Shown: positions 35,648 to 45,069, numbered from the stretch's first letter. The stretch: DNA of 64,000 nt from Streptomyces ficellus (GCF_030406405.1 NZ_JAUEPL010000005.1:181765-245764), one strand, 5' to 3'. Numbers and translations: made by a program. Notes: generated by a model from the letters alone, not told the origin.

Positions 35648-36493
35648 GTGGAAGCCAACCCTCGTAGCACCGGGCGTCTGCCGGCAGCCTTCCTGACGCC
35701 CGGCTCGTCCTCGTTCATGGACTTCCTGTCCGACCACTCGCCCGACCTGCTTCCGGGCAGGCGCACCCTGCCGCCGGTGCAGGGCGCCATCGAAGCACCG
35801 CACGGCACGACCATCGTCGCGACCACGTTCCCCGGCGGTGTGGTGCTCGCCGGCGACCGGCGGGCGACCATGGGCAACATGATCGCCCAGCGCGACATCG
35901 AGAAGGTCTTCCCCGCCGACGAGTACTCGGCCGTGGGCATCGCGGGCACGGCCGGCCTCGCGGTGGAGATGGTCAAGCTCTTCCAGCTGGAGCTGGAGCA
36001 CTTCGAGAAGGTCGAGGGCACCCAGCTCTCCCTGGAGGGCAAGGCGAACCGGCTCTCCACGATGATCCGCAGCAACCTGGGCATGGCCATGCAGGGCCTG
36101 GCCGTCGTTCCGCTGTTCGCCGGCTGGGACGTCGACCGCGAGAAGGGCCGTATTTTCAGTTACGACGTGACGGGCGGCCGCTCCGAGGAGCACGGCTTCG
36201 CGGCCACCGGCTCCGGTTCGATCTTCGCCCGGGGCGCGATGAAGAAGCTCTACCGCGAGGACCTGACCGAGCAGCAGGCGGTCACGCTGGTCGTGCAGGC
36301 CCTGTACGACGCGGCGGACGACGACTCGGCGACCGGCGGCCCGGACGTGGCCCGCCGGATCTACCCCATCGTCACCGTGATCACGGAGGACGGCTTCCGG
36401 CGGCTCACCGAGGCCGAGTGCTCCGACGTGGCCCGCTCGATCCTGGAGCGCCGTCTCGAACAGCCCGACGGCCCGCGCGCCGCGCTGCTGTGA
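35648..36493 (+). CDS. prcB: 20S proteasome beta subunit
   Basis: This 281-residue subunit is made with a 53-residue propeptide; autocleavage within HG/TTIVA frees the catalytic T54. The N-terminal nucleophile fold shows [12 protein letters not shown] with the catalytic Lys/Asp environment and GSGSIFARG near 195. The propeptide ends ... [11 protein letters not shown] 35648 follows AAGGAAA. It is 35 bp before prcA, with which it forms the alpha7-beta7-beta7-alpha7 core. Confidence 0.96.
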   Translation: MEANPRSTGRLPAAFLTPGSSSFMDFLSDHSPDLLPGRRTLPPVQGAIEAPHGTTIVATTFPGGVVLAGDRRATMGNMIAQRDIEKVFPADEYSAVGIAGTAGLAVEMVKLFQLELEHFEKVEGTQLSLEGKANRLSTMIRSNLGMAMQGLAVVPLFAGWDVDREKGRIFSYDVTGGRSEEHGFAATGSGSIFARGAMKKLYREDLTEQQAVTLVVQALYDAADDDSATGGPDVARRIYPIVTVITEDGFRRLTEAECSDVARSILERRLEQPDGPRAALL

Positions 36494-36528
36494 TGAACCC
36501 GCCACTGACAGAAAGGGACGGATAGCCG

Positions 36529-37290
36529 GTGTCGACGCCGTTCTATGTCTCACCCCAGCAGGCCATGGCCGACCGGGCGGAGTACGCCCGCAAGGGCATC
36601 GCCCGCGGCCGCAGCCTGGTCGTGCTGCAGTACGCCGACGGCATCGTCTTCGTCGGTGAGAACCCGTCCCGCGCACTGCACAAGTTCAGCGAGATCTACG
36701 ACCGGATCGCCTTCGCCGCGGCCGGTAAGTACAACGAGTACGAGAACCTCCGGATCGGCGGTGTGCGCTACGCGGACCTGCGCGGCTACACCTACGACCG
36801 CGACGATGTGACGGCCCGGGGGCTCGCCAACGTCTACGCCCAGACGCTGGGCACGATCTTCTCCAGCGCGGGCGAGAAGCCGTACGAGGTGGAGCTGGTC
36901 GTCGCCGAGGTCGGCGACTCCCCGGCGGGCGACCAGATCTACCGGCTCCCGCACGACGGGTCGATCGTGGACGAGCACGGCTCGGTCGCGGTCGGCGGCA
37001 ACGCCGAGCAGATCAGCAGCTTCCTCGACCAGCGCCACCGCGACGGGATGTCGCTCGCCGAGGCGCTGAAGCTGGCCGTCCAGGCGCTGTCCCGGGACAC
37101 CAACGGCAGCGAGCGGGAGATCCCCGCGGAGCGGCTGGAGGTGGCGGTCCTGGACCGCACGCGCCCGCAGCAGCGCAAGTTCAAGCGGATCGTGGGACGC
37201 CAGCTGTCACGCCTCCTGGAGGCCGACACGCCGTCGTCCACCCCGACGGACGCCCCGTCGGACGAGGAACCGGACGAGTCGCAGGAGTAG
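36529..37290 (+). CDS. prcA: 20S proteasome alpha subunit
   Basis: This 253-residue alpha subunit has the N-terminal gating helix [25 protein letters not shown] and the Ntn-hydrolase fold without an active-site Thr. It forms the outer rings that contact the ARC QYL tail. GTG 36529 starts it. The C-terminal ~25 residues are an acidic, Pro/Ser-rich tail. It is followed by a strong terminator, closing the pup-prcBA transcript. Confidence 0.96.
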   Translation: MSTPFYVSPQQAMADRAEYARKGIARGRSLVVLQYADGIVFVGENPSRALHKFSEIYDRIAFAAAGKYNEYENLRIGGVRYADLRGYTYDRDDVTARGLANVYAQTLGTIFSSAGEKPYEVELVVAEVGDSPAGDQIYRLPHDGSIVDEHGSVAVGGNAEQISSFLDQRHRDGMSLAEALKLAVQALSRDTNGSEREIPAERLEVAVLDRTRPQQRKFKRIVGRQLSRLLEADTPSSTPTDAPSDEEPDESQE

Positions 37291-37302
37291 CCGCTCCTGC
37301 CC

Positions 37303-37338
37303 CCGGTGCCCCGGACAGCTCGCGGCCCGGGGCACCGG
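37303..37338. terminator. Terminator between prcA and the LacI gene
   Basis: CCGGTGCCCCGG (37303-37314) pairs perfectly with CCGGGGCACCGG (37327-37338) over a 12-base loop, serving two convergent genes. Confidence 0.85.
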
Positions 37339-37350
37339 CGTGTCCGGGTG

Positions 37351-38421
37351 TCAGCGGGCCCGAGCGGGGCCCGAGGAGCCACGGGGCACCAGGGTGACCG
37401 GGAGGTCGCCGCTCTCGGGCGGCCGGCCGGACAGCACGTCCAGCAGGGCCGCCATCCCGCGCTCCCCGATCCGTTCCGCGGGCAGCCTCACCGTGGTCAG
37501 CTCGGGCTCCACCGCCGTGGCGAGCGCCAGGTCGTCGAACCCGGTGACCGACACGTCCTCGGGCACCCGCAGCCCCAGTCGCCGTACGGCCTTGCAGGCG
37601 CCCGCCGCCACGATGTCGTCGTCGCAGACCAGGGCGGTCGGACGCGGCCCCGGCGCGCTCAGCGCGGCCTCTGCGGCCGCCCTGGCACCCGAGACGTCGA
37701 GCGGCGCGGGGACGGTCCGCACGGTCACCTCCGGCACGCCCCGCAGACACGCGGCCAGGGCCCGGGCACGTACATCGAAGGTCCAGGAGGGCACGGCCGA
37801 GGACAGGTGCGCGAAGCGGCGGTGGCCCAGGGCCAGCAGATGGCCCGTCACCTGGCGCATGCCGTCCCCGACGTCGAGGTTCACGTACGCCGCCGCGCCC
37901 GTATCGGCCGGGTCGCTGTCCAGCATCACCAGCGGCAGGTCCGTGCCGCGGATCGCCCGCAACGCGTCGGCGGCCATCGAGGAGGCGATCACCCCGTCCA
38001 GCGCCGCCCGCGCCGAGGCGAACGGGTCCTTCGCGGGGCCCACGCCCTGGGGGGAGGGGTACAGGACCACGCCGAACCCGTGCTCGGCGGCGACCGTGGC
38101 GGCGCCCGTGTAGACGCGGGCGAAGAACTCGTTGGTGAGCGCCGGCACCACCAGGAGCGCCGTCCTGGTACGGCCCAGCCGGAGGTTGCGCGCCGCGAGA
38201 TTGGGGCGGTAGCCGAGCTCGTCGGCGGCGTCCCGCACCAGCCGGGCGGTGCGCTCCGAGACCCGCCCGCGCCACTTGTCGCCGAGGACCAGCGACACGG
38301 TCGCCTGCGAGACCCCAGCGGCCCGCGCGACGTCCCGGCTGGTCGGCCGGGGACGTGCGGCGGCGGGGCCGGCCGCCCGGTGGGGCGCGGGGTCGGGAGC
38401 CGCTGGGTCCGGGTGGTGCAC
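37351..38421 (-). CDS. LacI-family transcriptional regulator
   Basis: This 356-residue regulator has a Pro/Ala-rich N-terminal extension (1-26), then the LacI helix-turn-helix and hinge (TSRDVARAAGVSQATVSLVL, ... RLVRDAADELGYRPNLAARNLR), then a periplasmic-binding-protein-like effector domain (LLVVPALTNEFFARVYTGA, FDDLALATAVEPELTTVRLP). GTG 38421 has GGAGG 5 bases upstream. It diverges from an MFS transporter and probably controls it through the palindromes between them. The ligand is not evident. Confidence 0.9.
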   Translation of the reverse strand: MHHPDPAAPDPAPHRAAGPAAARPRPTSRDVARAAGVSQATVSLVLGDKWRGRVSERTARLVRDAADELGYRPNLAARNLRLGRTRTALLVVPALTNEFFARVYTGAATVAAEHGFGVVLYPSPQGVGPAKDPFASARAALDGVIASSMAADALRAIRGTDLPLVMLDSDPADTGAAAYVNLDVGDGMRQVTGHLLALGHRRFAHLSSAVPSWTFDVRARALAACLRGVPEVTVRTVPAPLDVSGARAAAEAALSAPGPRPTALVCDDDIVAAGACKAVRRLGLRVPEDVSVTGFDDLALATAVEPELTTVRLPAERIGERGMAALLDVLSGRPPESGDLPVTLVPRGSSGPARAR

Positions 38422-38480
38422 GCACGCCTCCGCGTTCGACGATCACGCCCGCGAGGTGGACCCGCGGGATGCCGTCATGG

Positions 38481-38508
38481 TACGTATGACGCAGGAACGT
38501 TATACGTA
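38481..38508. promoter_or_regulatory. Candidate LacI operator in the LacI/MFS intergenic region
   Basis: TACGTAT (38481-38487) and ATACGTA (38502-38508) are inverted copies; inside, ACGT-TAT-ACGT (38497-38507) forms a second palindrome. A+T-rich composition here stands out. Confidence 0.5.
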
Positions 38509-38543
38509 AAACCTCGGCCGCGCCCGAGGGAGAGGGGCAGCAG

Positions 38544-39824
38544 ATGGCAGCCGCGACGGGCGGATACGCCGACATCCTCAAGGCACCCCACGCCGCCCGC
38601 CTGCTCATCGGCACCCTCATAGGGCGGCTGCCCAACGGCACCGGACCCATCGCCATCATGGTCTTCACGCGCGCCGAGGGCGGCAGCTACAGCCTGGCGG
38701 GCGCCCTCGCCGCCGTGTACGGCATCGGCAACGCCATCGGCCAGCCCCTCCTCGGCCGCGCCGTCGACCTGTACGGCCAGCCCCGCGTCCAGCTGCCCGC
38801 GGCCCTCGTCTCGGCCCTCGGCATGGCGCTGCTCGTCCTCGCCGGCCTCGACCCGCTCCCCCTCACGTACACGGCCGTCGCCGTCGCGGGGCTGTTCACC
38901 CCGCCCCTGGAGGGCGGCCTGCGCGCCCTGTGGCCGAGCGTCCTGGGCCGCGAGGACCGGGTCCACCGGGCGTACGCCATGGACGCGGTGGCCCAGGAAA
39001 TCATGTTCACGGTCGGCCCGTTGCTGGTCACGGTGCTCGTCGCGCTCTGGTCGCCCGCCGCCGCCCTGCTGGTCATCAACGCGATAGGCGTGGCCGGCGC
39101 CCTGTCGGTCGTCCTGTCCGAGCCCTCCCGCGCCTGGCGGTCCGCGCCGCGCGAGGCGCACTGGCTGGGGGCGCTGCGCTCGCCGGGGCTGCTCGCCCTG
39201 CTCGGATCGTTCTTCTTCGTCGGCCTCGCCCTCGGCTCCATCACGGTCGCCGGCTTCTCGTACGCCGAGGACCACGGCCGCGAGTCGGTCTACGGGTGGC
39301 TGATGGCCGCCCTGGGCCTGGGCGCGCTGATCGGCGGCGCGGTGTACGGAGCCCGGCACTGGGCGGGCGCCCCGGAGCGCCGGCTGCGGGTCCTCGTGGG
39401 CCTGCTGGCGCTGGGCTACCTGCCGCTGACGCTCACCCCCGGCGTGGTCGCCATGACGGCCCTGGCGGCCCTCTCGGGTGTCTTCCTGGCGCCCGCCATC
39501 GCGTGCGCGTTCATCGTGGTCGACCGGCACGCGCCGCGCGGCACGGTCACCGAGGCGTTCTCCTGGCTGGTCACCACCTTCGGCGTGGGCGCCGCCGCCG
39601 GAACGGCGGTGGCCGGCCCGGTCGTCCAGCACTCCGGCACCACCGCGAGTTTCGCCGTCGCGGGCGCCGGTGGATTCACCGCCCTGCTGGTACTCCTGGC
39701 CACCCAGCGCGCGCTGGCGGTTCCGCCCCGTACGGCACCGCACGGGGAAGATGTCGTGGCCACATCGGAAAATGATCGAAACGGTGCTGTCGAACCCGGT
39801 TTCAGCACAGGCCATCAGGCGTAA
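38544..39824 (+). CDS. MFS transporter
   Basis: This 426-residue protein has about 12 hydrophobic helices and an MFS loop 2-3 pattern near GNAIGQPLLGRAVDLYGQPR (residues 60-80). ATG 38544 follows a GGGAGAGGGG run. The divergent LacI gene suggests that its substrate, or a metabolite of it, is sensed by that repressor; a small-molecule exporter or sugar carrier both fit. The C-terminal cytosolic tail is short and polar. The stop lies 9 bp before pafA, so readthrough into pafA is possible. Confidence 0.87.
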   Translation: MAAATGGYADILKAPHAARLLIGTLIGRLPNGTGPIAIMVFTRAEGGSYSLAGALAAVYGIGNAIGQPLLGRAVDLYGQPRVQLPAALVSALGMALLVLAGLDPLPLTYTAVAVAGLFTPPLEGGLRALWPSVLGREDRVHRAYAMDAVAQEIMFTVGPLLVTVLVALWSPAAALLVINAIGVAGALSVVLSEPSRAWRSAPREAHWLGALRSPGLLALLGSFFFVGLALGSITVAGFSYAEDHGRESVYGWLMAALGLGALIGGAVYGARHWAGAPERRLRVLVGLLALGYLPLTLTPGVVAMTALAALSGVFLAPAIACAFIVVDRHAPRGTVTEAFSWLVTTFGVGAAAGTAVAGPVVQHSGTTASFAVAGAGGFTALLVLLATQRALAVPPRTAPHGEDVVATSENDRNGAVEPGFSTGHQA

Positions 39825-39827
39825 TGT
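39800..39827 (+). promoter_or_regulatory. Predicted pafA promoter (leaderless)
   Basis: TTTCAG (39800-39805), 16-bp spacer, TAATGT (39822-39827); the -10 box ends 6 bases before ATG 39834 and overlaps the MFS stop. No ribosome site is present. Confidence 0.5.
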
Positions 39828-39833
39828 TCAGTC

Positions 39834-41195
39834 ATGGACCGCCGCATTTTCGGGCTGGAGAACGAGTACGGCGTCACGTGCACGTTCAGGGGACAGCGCC
39901 GACTGTCTCCTGACGAAGTGGCGCGCTACCTCTTCCGCCGTGTTGTGTCATGGGGCCGCAGCAGCAACGTCTTCCTGCGGAACGGCGCCCGCCTGTACCT
40001 GGACGTGGGATCGCATCCGGAATACGCAACTCCCGAATGCGACAACGTGACCGAGCTGGTCACCCACGACAAGGCCGGTGAGCGCATTCTCGAAGGCCTG
40101 CTCGTCGACGCCGAACGCCGCCTGCACGAGGAGGGAATCGCGGGCGACGTCTACCTCTTCAAGAACAACACCGACTCGGCGGGAAACTCCTACGGCTGCC
40201 ACGAGAACTATCTCGTCGCCCGTCACGGAGAGTTCTCGCGGCTCGCGGACATCCTCATTCCGTTCCTCGTCACCCGGCAGCTGCTCTGCGGCGCCGGCAA
40301 GGTGCTGCAGACCCCGCGCGGCGCCGTCTACTGCGTCAGCCAGCGCGCCGAGCACATCTGGGAGGGCGTCAGCTCCGCGACGACCCGCTCCCGCCCCATC
40401 ATCAACACGCGCGACGAGCCGCACGCGGACGCCGAGCGCTACCGCCGCCTGCACGTCATCGTCGGTGACTCCAACATGTCCGAGACGACCATGCTGCTGA
40501 AGGTCGGCGCCACCGACCTCGTCCTGCGCATGATCGAGGCGGGCACGGTGATGCGGGACCTCACCCTGGAGAACCCGATCCGGGCGATCCGTGAGGTCAG
40601 CCATGACATCACCGGGCAGCGCAAGGTCCGGCTCGCCAGCGGACGCGAGGCCTCCGCCCTGGAGGTCCAGCGCGAGTACTACGAGAAGGCCGCCGACTTC
40701 GTCGACCGGCGCGGCATCCGCACCGGCACGGTCGCCCAGGTGCTGGAGCTGTGGGGCCGCACGCTCGACGCCATCGAGCAGGAGGACCTCGACCGTATCG
40801 GCACCGAGATCGACTGGGTCATGAAGTACAAGCTGCTGGAGCGGTACCGGGCCAAGCACAACATGACCATGTCGCACCCCCGGGTCGCGCAGATAGACCT
40901 CGCATACCACGACATCCACCGTCGGCGCGGGCTCTACTACCTGCTGGAGAAGAAGGGACAGGCCGCCCGGATCTGCGACGACCTGAAGATCTTCGAGGGC
41001 AAGTCGGTGCCCCCGCAGACCACCCGGGCGCGGCTGCGCGGCGACTTCATCCGCCGCGCCCAGGAGCAGCGGCGGGACTTCACGGTCGACTGGGTGCACC
41101 TCAAGCTCAATGACCAGGCCCAGCGCACCGTCCTGTGCAAGGACCCCTTCCGGTCGGTCGACGACCGGGTGGAGAAGCTCATCGCCGGGATGTGA
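39834..41195 (+). CDS. pafA: Pup ligase PafA
   Basis: This 453-residue glutamine-synthetase-fold enzyme uses ATP to attach the C-terminal Glu of deamidated Pup to substrate lysines. [12 protein letters not shown] is at residues 4-15; [44 protein letters not shown] and [22 protein letters not shown] parallel Dop, without the long Dop loop. The C-terminal domain [20 protein letters not shown] is complete. It is split from the proteasome genes by the LacI/MFS pair. A strong hairpin follows. Confidence 0.97.
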   Translation: MDRRIFGLENEYGVTCTFRGQRRLSPDEVARYLFRRVVSWGRSSNVFLRNGARLYLDVGSHPEYATPECDNVTELVTHDKAGERILEGLLVDAERRLHEEGIAGDVYLFKNNTDSAGNSYGCHENYLVARHGEFSRLADILIPFLVTRQLLCGAGKVLQTPRGAVYCVSQRAEHIWEGVSSATTRSRPIINTRDEPHADAERYRRLHVIVGDSNMSETTMLLKVGATDLVLRMIEAGTVMRDLTLENPIRAIREVSHDITGQRKVRLASGREASALEVQREYYEKAADFVDRRGIRTGTVAQVLELWGRTLDAIEQEDLDRIGTEIDWVMKYKLLERYRAKHNMTMSHPRVAQIDLAYHDIHRRRGLYYLLEKKGQAARICDDLKIFEGKSVPPQTTRARLRGDFIRRAQEQRRDFTVDWVHLKLNDQAQRTVLCKDPFRSVDDRVEKLIAGM

Positions 41196-41234
41196 GCCGG
41201 GGCCCTCGGTCCGCCCGGGTCGGTGATCAGCGCT

Positions 41235-41269
41235 GTGAGGCGCCGTGCGTTGCTCGTACGGCGCCTCAC
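41235..41269. terminator. Terminator after pafA
   Basis: GTGAGGCGCCGT (41235-41246) pairs perfectly with ACGGCGCCTCAC (41258-41269), 11-base loop. Confidence 0.82.
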
Positions 41270-41270
41270 G

Positions 41271-41329
41271 CACGCCGTAGAGTCACGCCGTAGAGTGACG
41301 CGACACCCTCAGAGTGACGCGACACCCTC
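41271..41329. repeat. Back-to-back tandem duplications before the FKBP lipoprotein
   Basis: CACGCCGTAGAGT is duplicated at 41271 and 41284, and AGAGTGACGCGACACCCTC at 41292 and 41311; all copies are perfect and adjacent. The duplicated sequence includes the -10-like hexamer TAGAGT (41278, 41291), so the promoter may be duplicated. Confidence 0.9.
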
Positions 41330-41388
41330 GCGAACTCGACAGCGAAGACCTACAGATCACGAGATCCCGACCAGATACGAGGCATTCC

Positions 41389-42369
41389 GTGCGCCGTCGC
41401 TCCCTCCTTCTCGCCGTCCCCGCCGGCCTGCTCACCCTCGCGGGCTGCGGCGACGACAAGTCCGACAAGGCCAAGACGGACGAGAGCCCGTCCACGCCGG
41501 CGGAGCCCACCACGAAGATCGTGGACGGCCCGCTGCCCGCCGTCACCGCGGGCACGAAGTTCGGTGAGAAGCCGACCGTCGCCAAGGGCCCCGGCAAGCC
41601 GTCGCCCGACCTCGCGGTGAAGACGCTCGTGGCCGGTACGGGCCCGGTGGTCGCCAAGGGCGACATCCTGCAGTTCGACTACCTCGGACAGCCTTGGGAC
41701 ACCGCCAAGGTCTTCGACAACTCCTACGACCGGGGCGTGCCGCTGACCATGCCGATCGGGGTCGGCCAGCTCATCCCGGGCTGGGACCGGGCGCTGCCCG
41801 GCAAGAAGGTCGGCAGCCGGGTCGAGCTGGGCATCCCGCCGGCCCTCGGCTACGGCACCCGGGGCAACGCGGACGCGGGCATCAAGGGCACCGACACGCT
41901 GGTGTTCGTGGTCGACATCCGCGGCACCTTCAACGGCAGGAGCTCCGCCAAGGGCCGCGAGGTCGCCCAGGACAACATCGACCTCCCCAAGGTCGGCACC
42001 AACACCGACGGCAAGGCCCCGTCCATCGACGTACCGAAGAAGCCGGCGCCGAAGAAGCTCGTGGCGACGTACGTCCTGGAGGGCGACGGCCCGGCCGTCA
42101 AGCCCACCGACAAGCTGCTGCTCCAGTACAAGGGCGTGCTGTGGGAGGGCGGCAAGGAGTTCGACTCCAGCTACAAGGGCGGGGAGCTCGCCCAGTTCCC
42201 GCTGCAGAACCTGATCAAGGGCTGGCAGCAGGGGCTCGCCGGGAAGAAGGTCGGCAGCCGCGTCATGCTCGTCGTCCCGCCGGAGCTGGGCTACGGCGCC
42301 CAGGAGTCCGGTGGCATCCCCGCCAACTCGACGCTGGTCTTCTCACTCGACATCCTCGCCGTGATGTAA
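41389..42369 (+). CDS. FKBP-type peptidyl-prolyl isomerase lipoprotein
   Basis: This 326-residue lipoprotein begins MRRRSLLLAVPAGLL with lipobox LAGC (C20) and contains two FKBP domains (about 90-190 and 228-326). Each has the active-site pattern GQLIPGWDRALPGKKVGSRVE or NLIKGWQQGLAGKKVGSRVM. It should act outside the membrane in folding of exported proteins, fitting the tat genes 4 kb away. GTG 41389 with ACGAGG upstream is preferred to the earlier ATG, which would destroy the signal peptide. Confidence 0.9.
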   Translation: MRRRSLLLAVPAGLLTLAGCGDDKSDKAKTDESPSTPAEPTTKIVDGPLPAVTAGTKFGEKPTVAKGPGKPSPDLAVKTLVAGTGPVVAKGDILQFDYLGQPWDTAKVFDNSYDRGVPLTMPIGVGQLIPGWDRALPGKKVGSRVELGIPPALGYGTRGNADAGIKGTDTLVFVVDIRGTFNGRSSAKGREVAQDNIDLPKVGTNTDGKAPSIDVPKKPAPKKLVATYVLEGDGPAVKPTDKLLLQYKGVLWEGGKEFDSSYKGGELAQFPLQNLIKGWQQGLAGKKVGSRVMLVVPPELGYGAQESGGIPANSTLVFSLDILAVM

Positions 42370-42415
42370 GACTGTCCCGGTTGATCAGTACATCGTTTGA
42401 GGAGCACTGTTTTAC

Positions 42416-42790
42416 GTGAGCATCGAGAAGCCCGAGATCGACTTCCCCGAGGGCCCGGCGCCCACCGAACTGGAGATCCAGGACATCTGGGAGGGCGAGG
42501 GCCCCGAGGCCAAGGCCGGCGACTTCGTCAAGGTCCACTACGTGGGCGTGGCCTTCTCCACCGGTGAGGAGTTCGACGCGTCGTGGAACCGCGGCAACCC
42601 GCTGCAGTTCCAGCTCGGTGCCGGGCAGGTCATCCCGGGCTGGGACCAGGGAGTGCAGGGCATGAAGGTGGGCGGCCGTCGCAAGCTGACCATCCCCCCG
42701 CACCTGGCCTACGGCGACCGCGGCGCCGGTGGCGGTCGTATCGCCCCGGGCGAGACGCTGATCTTCGTCTGCGACCTGGTCGGCGTCTGA
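42416..42790 (+). CDS. Cytoplasmic FKBP-type peptidyl-prolyl isomerase
   Basis: This 124-residue single-domain FKBP has FVKVHYVGVAFSTGEEFDASW, GAGQVIPGWDQGVQGMKVGG and LAYGDRGAGGGRIAPGETLIF in the expected order, i.e. a complete FK506-type active site. There is no signal peptide. GTG 42416 follows TGAGGAG. It lies 46 bp after the FKBP lipoprotein and is followed by a textbook terminator. Confidence 0.93.
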   Translation: MSIEKPEIDFPEGPAPTELEIQDIWEGEGPEAKAGDFVKVHYVGVAFSTGEEFDASWNRGNPLQFQLGAGQVIPGWDQGVQGMKVGGRRKLTIPPHLAYGDRGAGGGRIAPGETLIFVCDLVGV

Positions 42791-42825
42791 CCGGCCGGAC
42801 CGCTTCCGACCGGAAACGGTCATCC

Positions 42826-42862
42826 GAGGGCCCGTGCCTGCCGGCATGGGCCCTCCGCTTTT
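42826..42862 (+). terminator. Intrinsic terminator after the FKBP gene
   Basis: A 13-bp stem (42826-42838 with 42843-42855, one G-T pair) with a 4-base loop is followed by CGCTTTT. Confidence 0.9.
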
Positions 42863-42931
42863 GCCGCGACACCCCGGGGCGGTACGTTGAGCGGGCGATA
42901 GTGACTCCATAAGAAGAGGTGCAGGGCGTCG

Positions 42932-43912
42932 ATGGCCATTGCCAAGGCCGAGCGGCTGATGAATCTGGCGCTGTGCCTGCTGGGGACCCGGCGCCCGCTC
43001 AGCAAGCGCGAGCTGCGCGGCTCGATCGAGGCTTACGTCGAGGCCTTCGGACCGGGCGAGAGCGCGGCCGGCTCGGACGACTCCTTCAACCGCATGTTCG
43101 AGCGCGACAAGGACGATCTGCGCGAGCTCGGCCTGGTCATCGAGACCGTGGAGAACCTCGACGGCGAGACCGGCTACCTTGCCCGCCGCGACTCCAACCG
43201 GCTGCCCCCGATCCAGTTCGACGCCGAGGAGGCCGCCGCCCTGGGCCTGGCCGCCAAGGTGTGGCAGCAGGCCCGCCTCGCCGGCGCGGCGAGCGGCGCC
43301 CTGCAGAAGCTGCGCGCCGCCGGGATGCCCGAGGCGCAGGACGCGTACGACACCCCGCACAGCGCCCTCGAACCGCGCATCCCCGTCCACGAGGCCGCCT
43401 TCGAGCCGCTGATGCTGGCCTGCCGCGACCGGCGCCCGGTCGTCTTCGAGTACCGCAAGGCCAACGCCGCCCGCCCTGAGACCCGGCACGTCGAGCCGTG
43501 GACGCTGGAGTGCTGGCGCGGACACTGGTACCTGGCGGGCTGGGACCGGGAGCGGGGCGCCGAGCGGGTCTTCCGGCTCTCCCGGATCACCGGCAAGGTC
43601 CGCTCCAGGGCCGGTGCGTTCACCGCGCCCGTGCCGGACGTCTCGACGGTGCGCGAGACCGTCGAGAGGTGGGCGGGGGAGACCGCGACCCGGTCCGCCG
43701 TGATCCGGCTGCGCGCGGGGTGCGGCTACCCGCTGCGGGCCCGTGCCGTGTCCGTACGGGACCTGGGTGACGGCTGGGACGAGCTGGAGATCCCGTACGG
43801 GCACGGGCTGGACGCCTGGCTCGTCGAGTTCGGCCCGGACGTCGTCGTACTCGAACCCGCCGATCTGCGGGCCGACGTGGTGGACCGGCTGCGCGCCGTG
43901 GCCAAGGGCTGA
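42932..43912 (+). CDS. pafB: WYL-domain transcription factor PafB
   Basis: This 326-residue protein has an N-terminal winged helix (about 1-75, KAERLMNLALCLLGTRRPLSKREL) and a WYL domain (about 150-250, with PWTLECWRGHWYLAGWDRERG). PafB and PafC form the activator of the SOS-independent DNA-damage response in mycobacteria and sense single-stranded DNA; the same role is inferred here. ATG 42932 begins it. pafC follows after 15 bp. Confidence 0.93.
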   Translation: MAIAKAERLMNLALCLLGTRRPLSKRELRGSIEAYVEAFGPGESAAGSDDSFNRMFERDKDDLRELGLVIETVENLDGETGYLARRDSNRLPPIQFDAEEAAALGLAAKVWQQARLAGAASGALQKLRAAGMPEAQDAYDTPHSALEPRIPVHEAAFEPLMLACRDRRPVVFEYRKANAARPETRHVEPWTLECWRGHWYLAGWDRERGAERVFRLSRITGKVRSRAGAFTAPVPDVSTVRETVERWAGETATRSAVIRLRAGCGYPLRARAVSVRDLGDGWDELEIPYGHGLDAWLVEFGPDVVVLEPADLRADVVDRLRAVAKG

Positions 43913-43927
43913 GGGGGACGGACAACG

Positions 43928-44884
43928 ATGGCCGCGAACGCGATCGACCAGACCAGGCGGATGCTCTCCCTGGTGACCTACCTGCGTGAGCGCCCCGGCG
44001 CGCACGTGGCGGACGTCGCCCGGGCGTTCGGCATCAGCGAGGACGAGCTGATCTCCGACCTCGACGTCCTGCCCATGTGCGGCACCAGCTTCCGCGGCGG
44101 CGACCTGCTCGACATCGACACGGACGGCGAACGGATCTGGTGGCACAACCCCGACGACGTCGCCGAACCGCTGCGGCTCGCCGCCGACGAGGCGACCGCG
44201 CTGCTGGTCGCGGCGCGGGCCGTGGCCACCCTGCCGGGGCTGCGCGAGGGCGACCGCGAGGCCCTGCTGCGGGCCACCGCGAAGCTGGAGGCCGCGGCGG
44301 GCGAGGCGGCGGGCGCCAGCTCCCGGCTGTCGGTGACCTTCGAGTCGGAGGGTGGCGTGTTCGCCGAGGTCGACCGGGCCATCTCGGAACGCCGCCGCCT
44401 GTGGCTGCGCTACTACTCACCCGCGCGCGACGAGCTCACCGAGCGCGAGGTGGACCCGATCCGGCTCTTCGCCGTCGGCCATACGTACATGGAGGCTTGG
44501 TGCCGCCTGTCCGAGGCGCGGCGCACCTTCCGGCTCGACCGGGTGGCCGAGATCCGTCTCCTCGACGAGCCGTCGGCGCCGCCCGAGATCGAGCTGCGTG
44601 ATCTCTCGGAGGGCCTGGTGCAGCCGTCCGCCGACGACCCCGAGGTCGTGGTGGAGGTGGCGCCGGGCGGCCGCTGGGTGGCCGAGTACTACCCGCACGA
44701 CAGCGCCGAGGAGCTGCCCGACGGGGGCTTGCGCATCACGCTGCGTACGCCGGACCCGGCATCGCTGCGGCGCCTCGCCCTGCGGCTGGGCGGGGAGGGG
44801 CGGATCGTGTCGCCGCCGGAGCTGGCGGAGAGCGCGCAGCGGGCGGCGTGCGAGGCGCTCGCCGCGTACGACGGCCATGAGTGA
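43928..44884 (+). CDS. pafC: WYL-domain transcription factor PafC
   Basis: This 318-residue partner of PafB has a DeoR-like helix-turn-helix (about 1-60, RERPGAHVADVARAFGISEDELISDL) and a WYL domain (about 140-235, RRRLWLRYYSPARDEL, DPIRLFAVGHTYMEAWCRLS) plus a C-terminal WCX region. It is translated with PafB from one operon. A perfect 14-bp tandem repeat contains its stop codon. Confidence 0.93.
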   Translation: MAANAIDQTRRMLSLVTYLRERPGAHVADVARAFGISEDELISDLDVLPMCGTSFRGGDLLDIDTDGERIWWHNPDDVAEPLRLAADEATALLVAARAVATLPGLREGDREALLRATAKLEAAAGEAAGASSRLSVTFESEGGVFAEVDRAISERRRLWLRYYSPARDELTEREVDPIRLFAVGHTYMEAWCRLSEARRTFRLDRVAEIRLLDEPSAPPEIELRDLSEGLVQPSADDPEVVVEVAPGGRWVAEYYPHDSAEELPDGGLRITLRTPDPASLRRLALRLGGEGRIVSPPELAESAQRAACEALAAYDGHE

Positions 44885-45008
44885 GCGGCCATGAGTGAGC
44901 GGCCGCGAGTACGGCGCCGTGAGCGACCGGCCGTGAGCGACCGTCTGCGGCCGTCATGAGTGACCGTCATGGGTGGGCGGCCGTGAGTGGGCGGCCGTGA
45001 GTGAGTGG
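44872..45008. repeat. Tandem repeats starting in the pafC 3' end
   Basis: CGGCCATGAGTGAG is perfectly duplicated at 44872 and 44886, the first copy carrying the TGA stop (44882-44884). Diverged GTGAG/GCGGCC units continue to about 45008. No gene is supported in this stretch. Confidence 0.85.
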
Positions 45009-45069
45009 GATCAAGCCAGTTGGAGCCGGGTGAGCCGCCCGCATGGGACACCTGAGGGAATTGAGGGAT

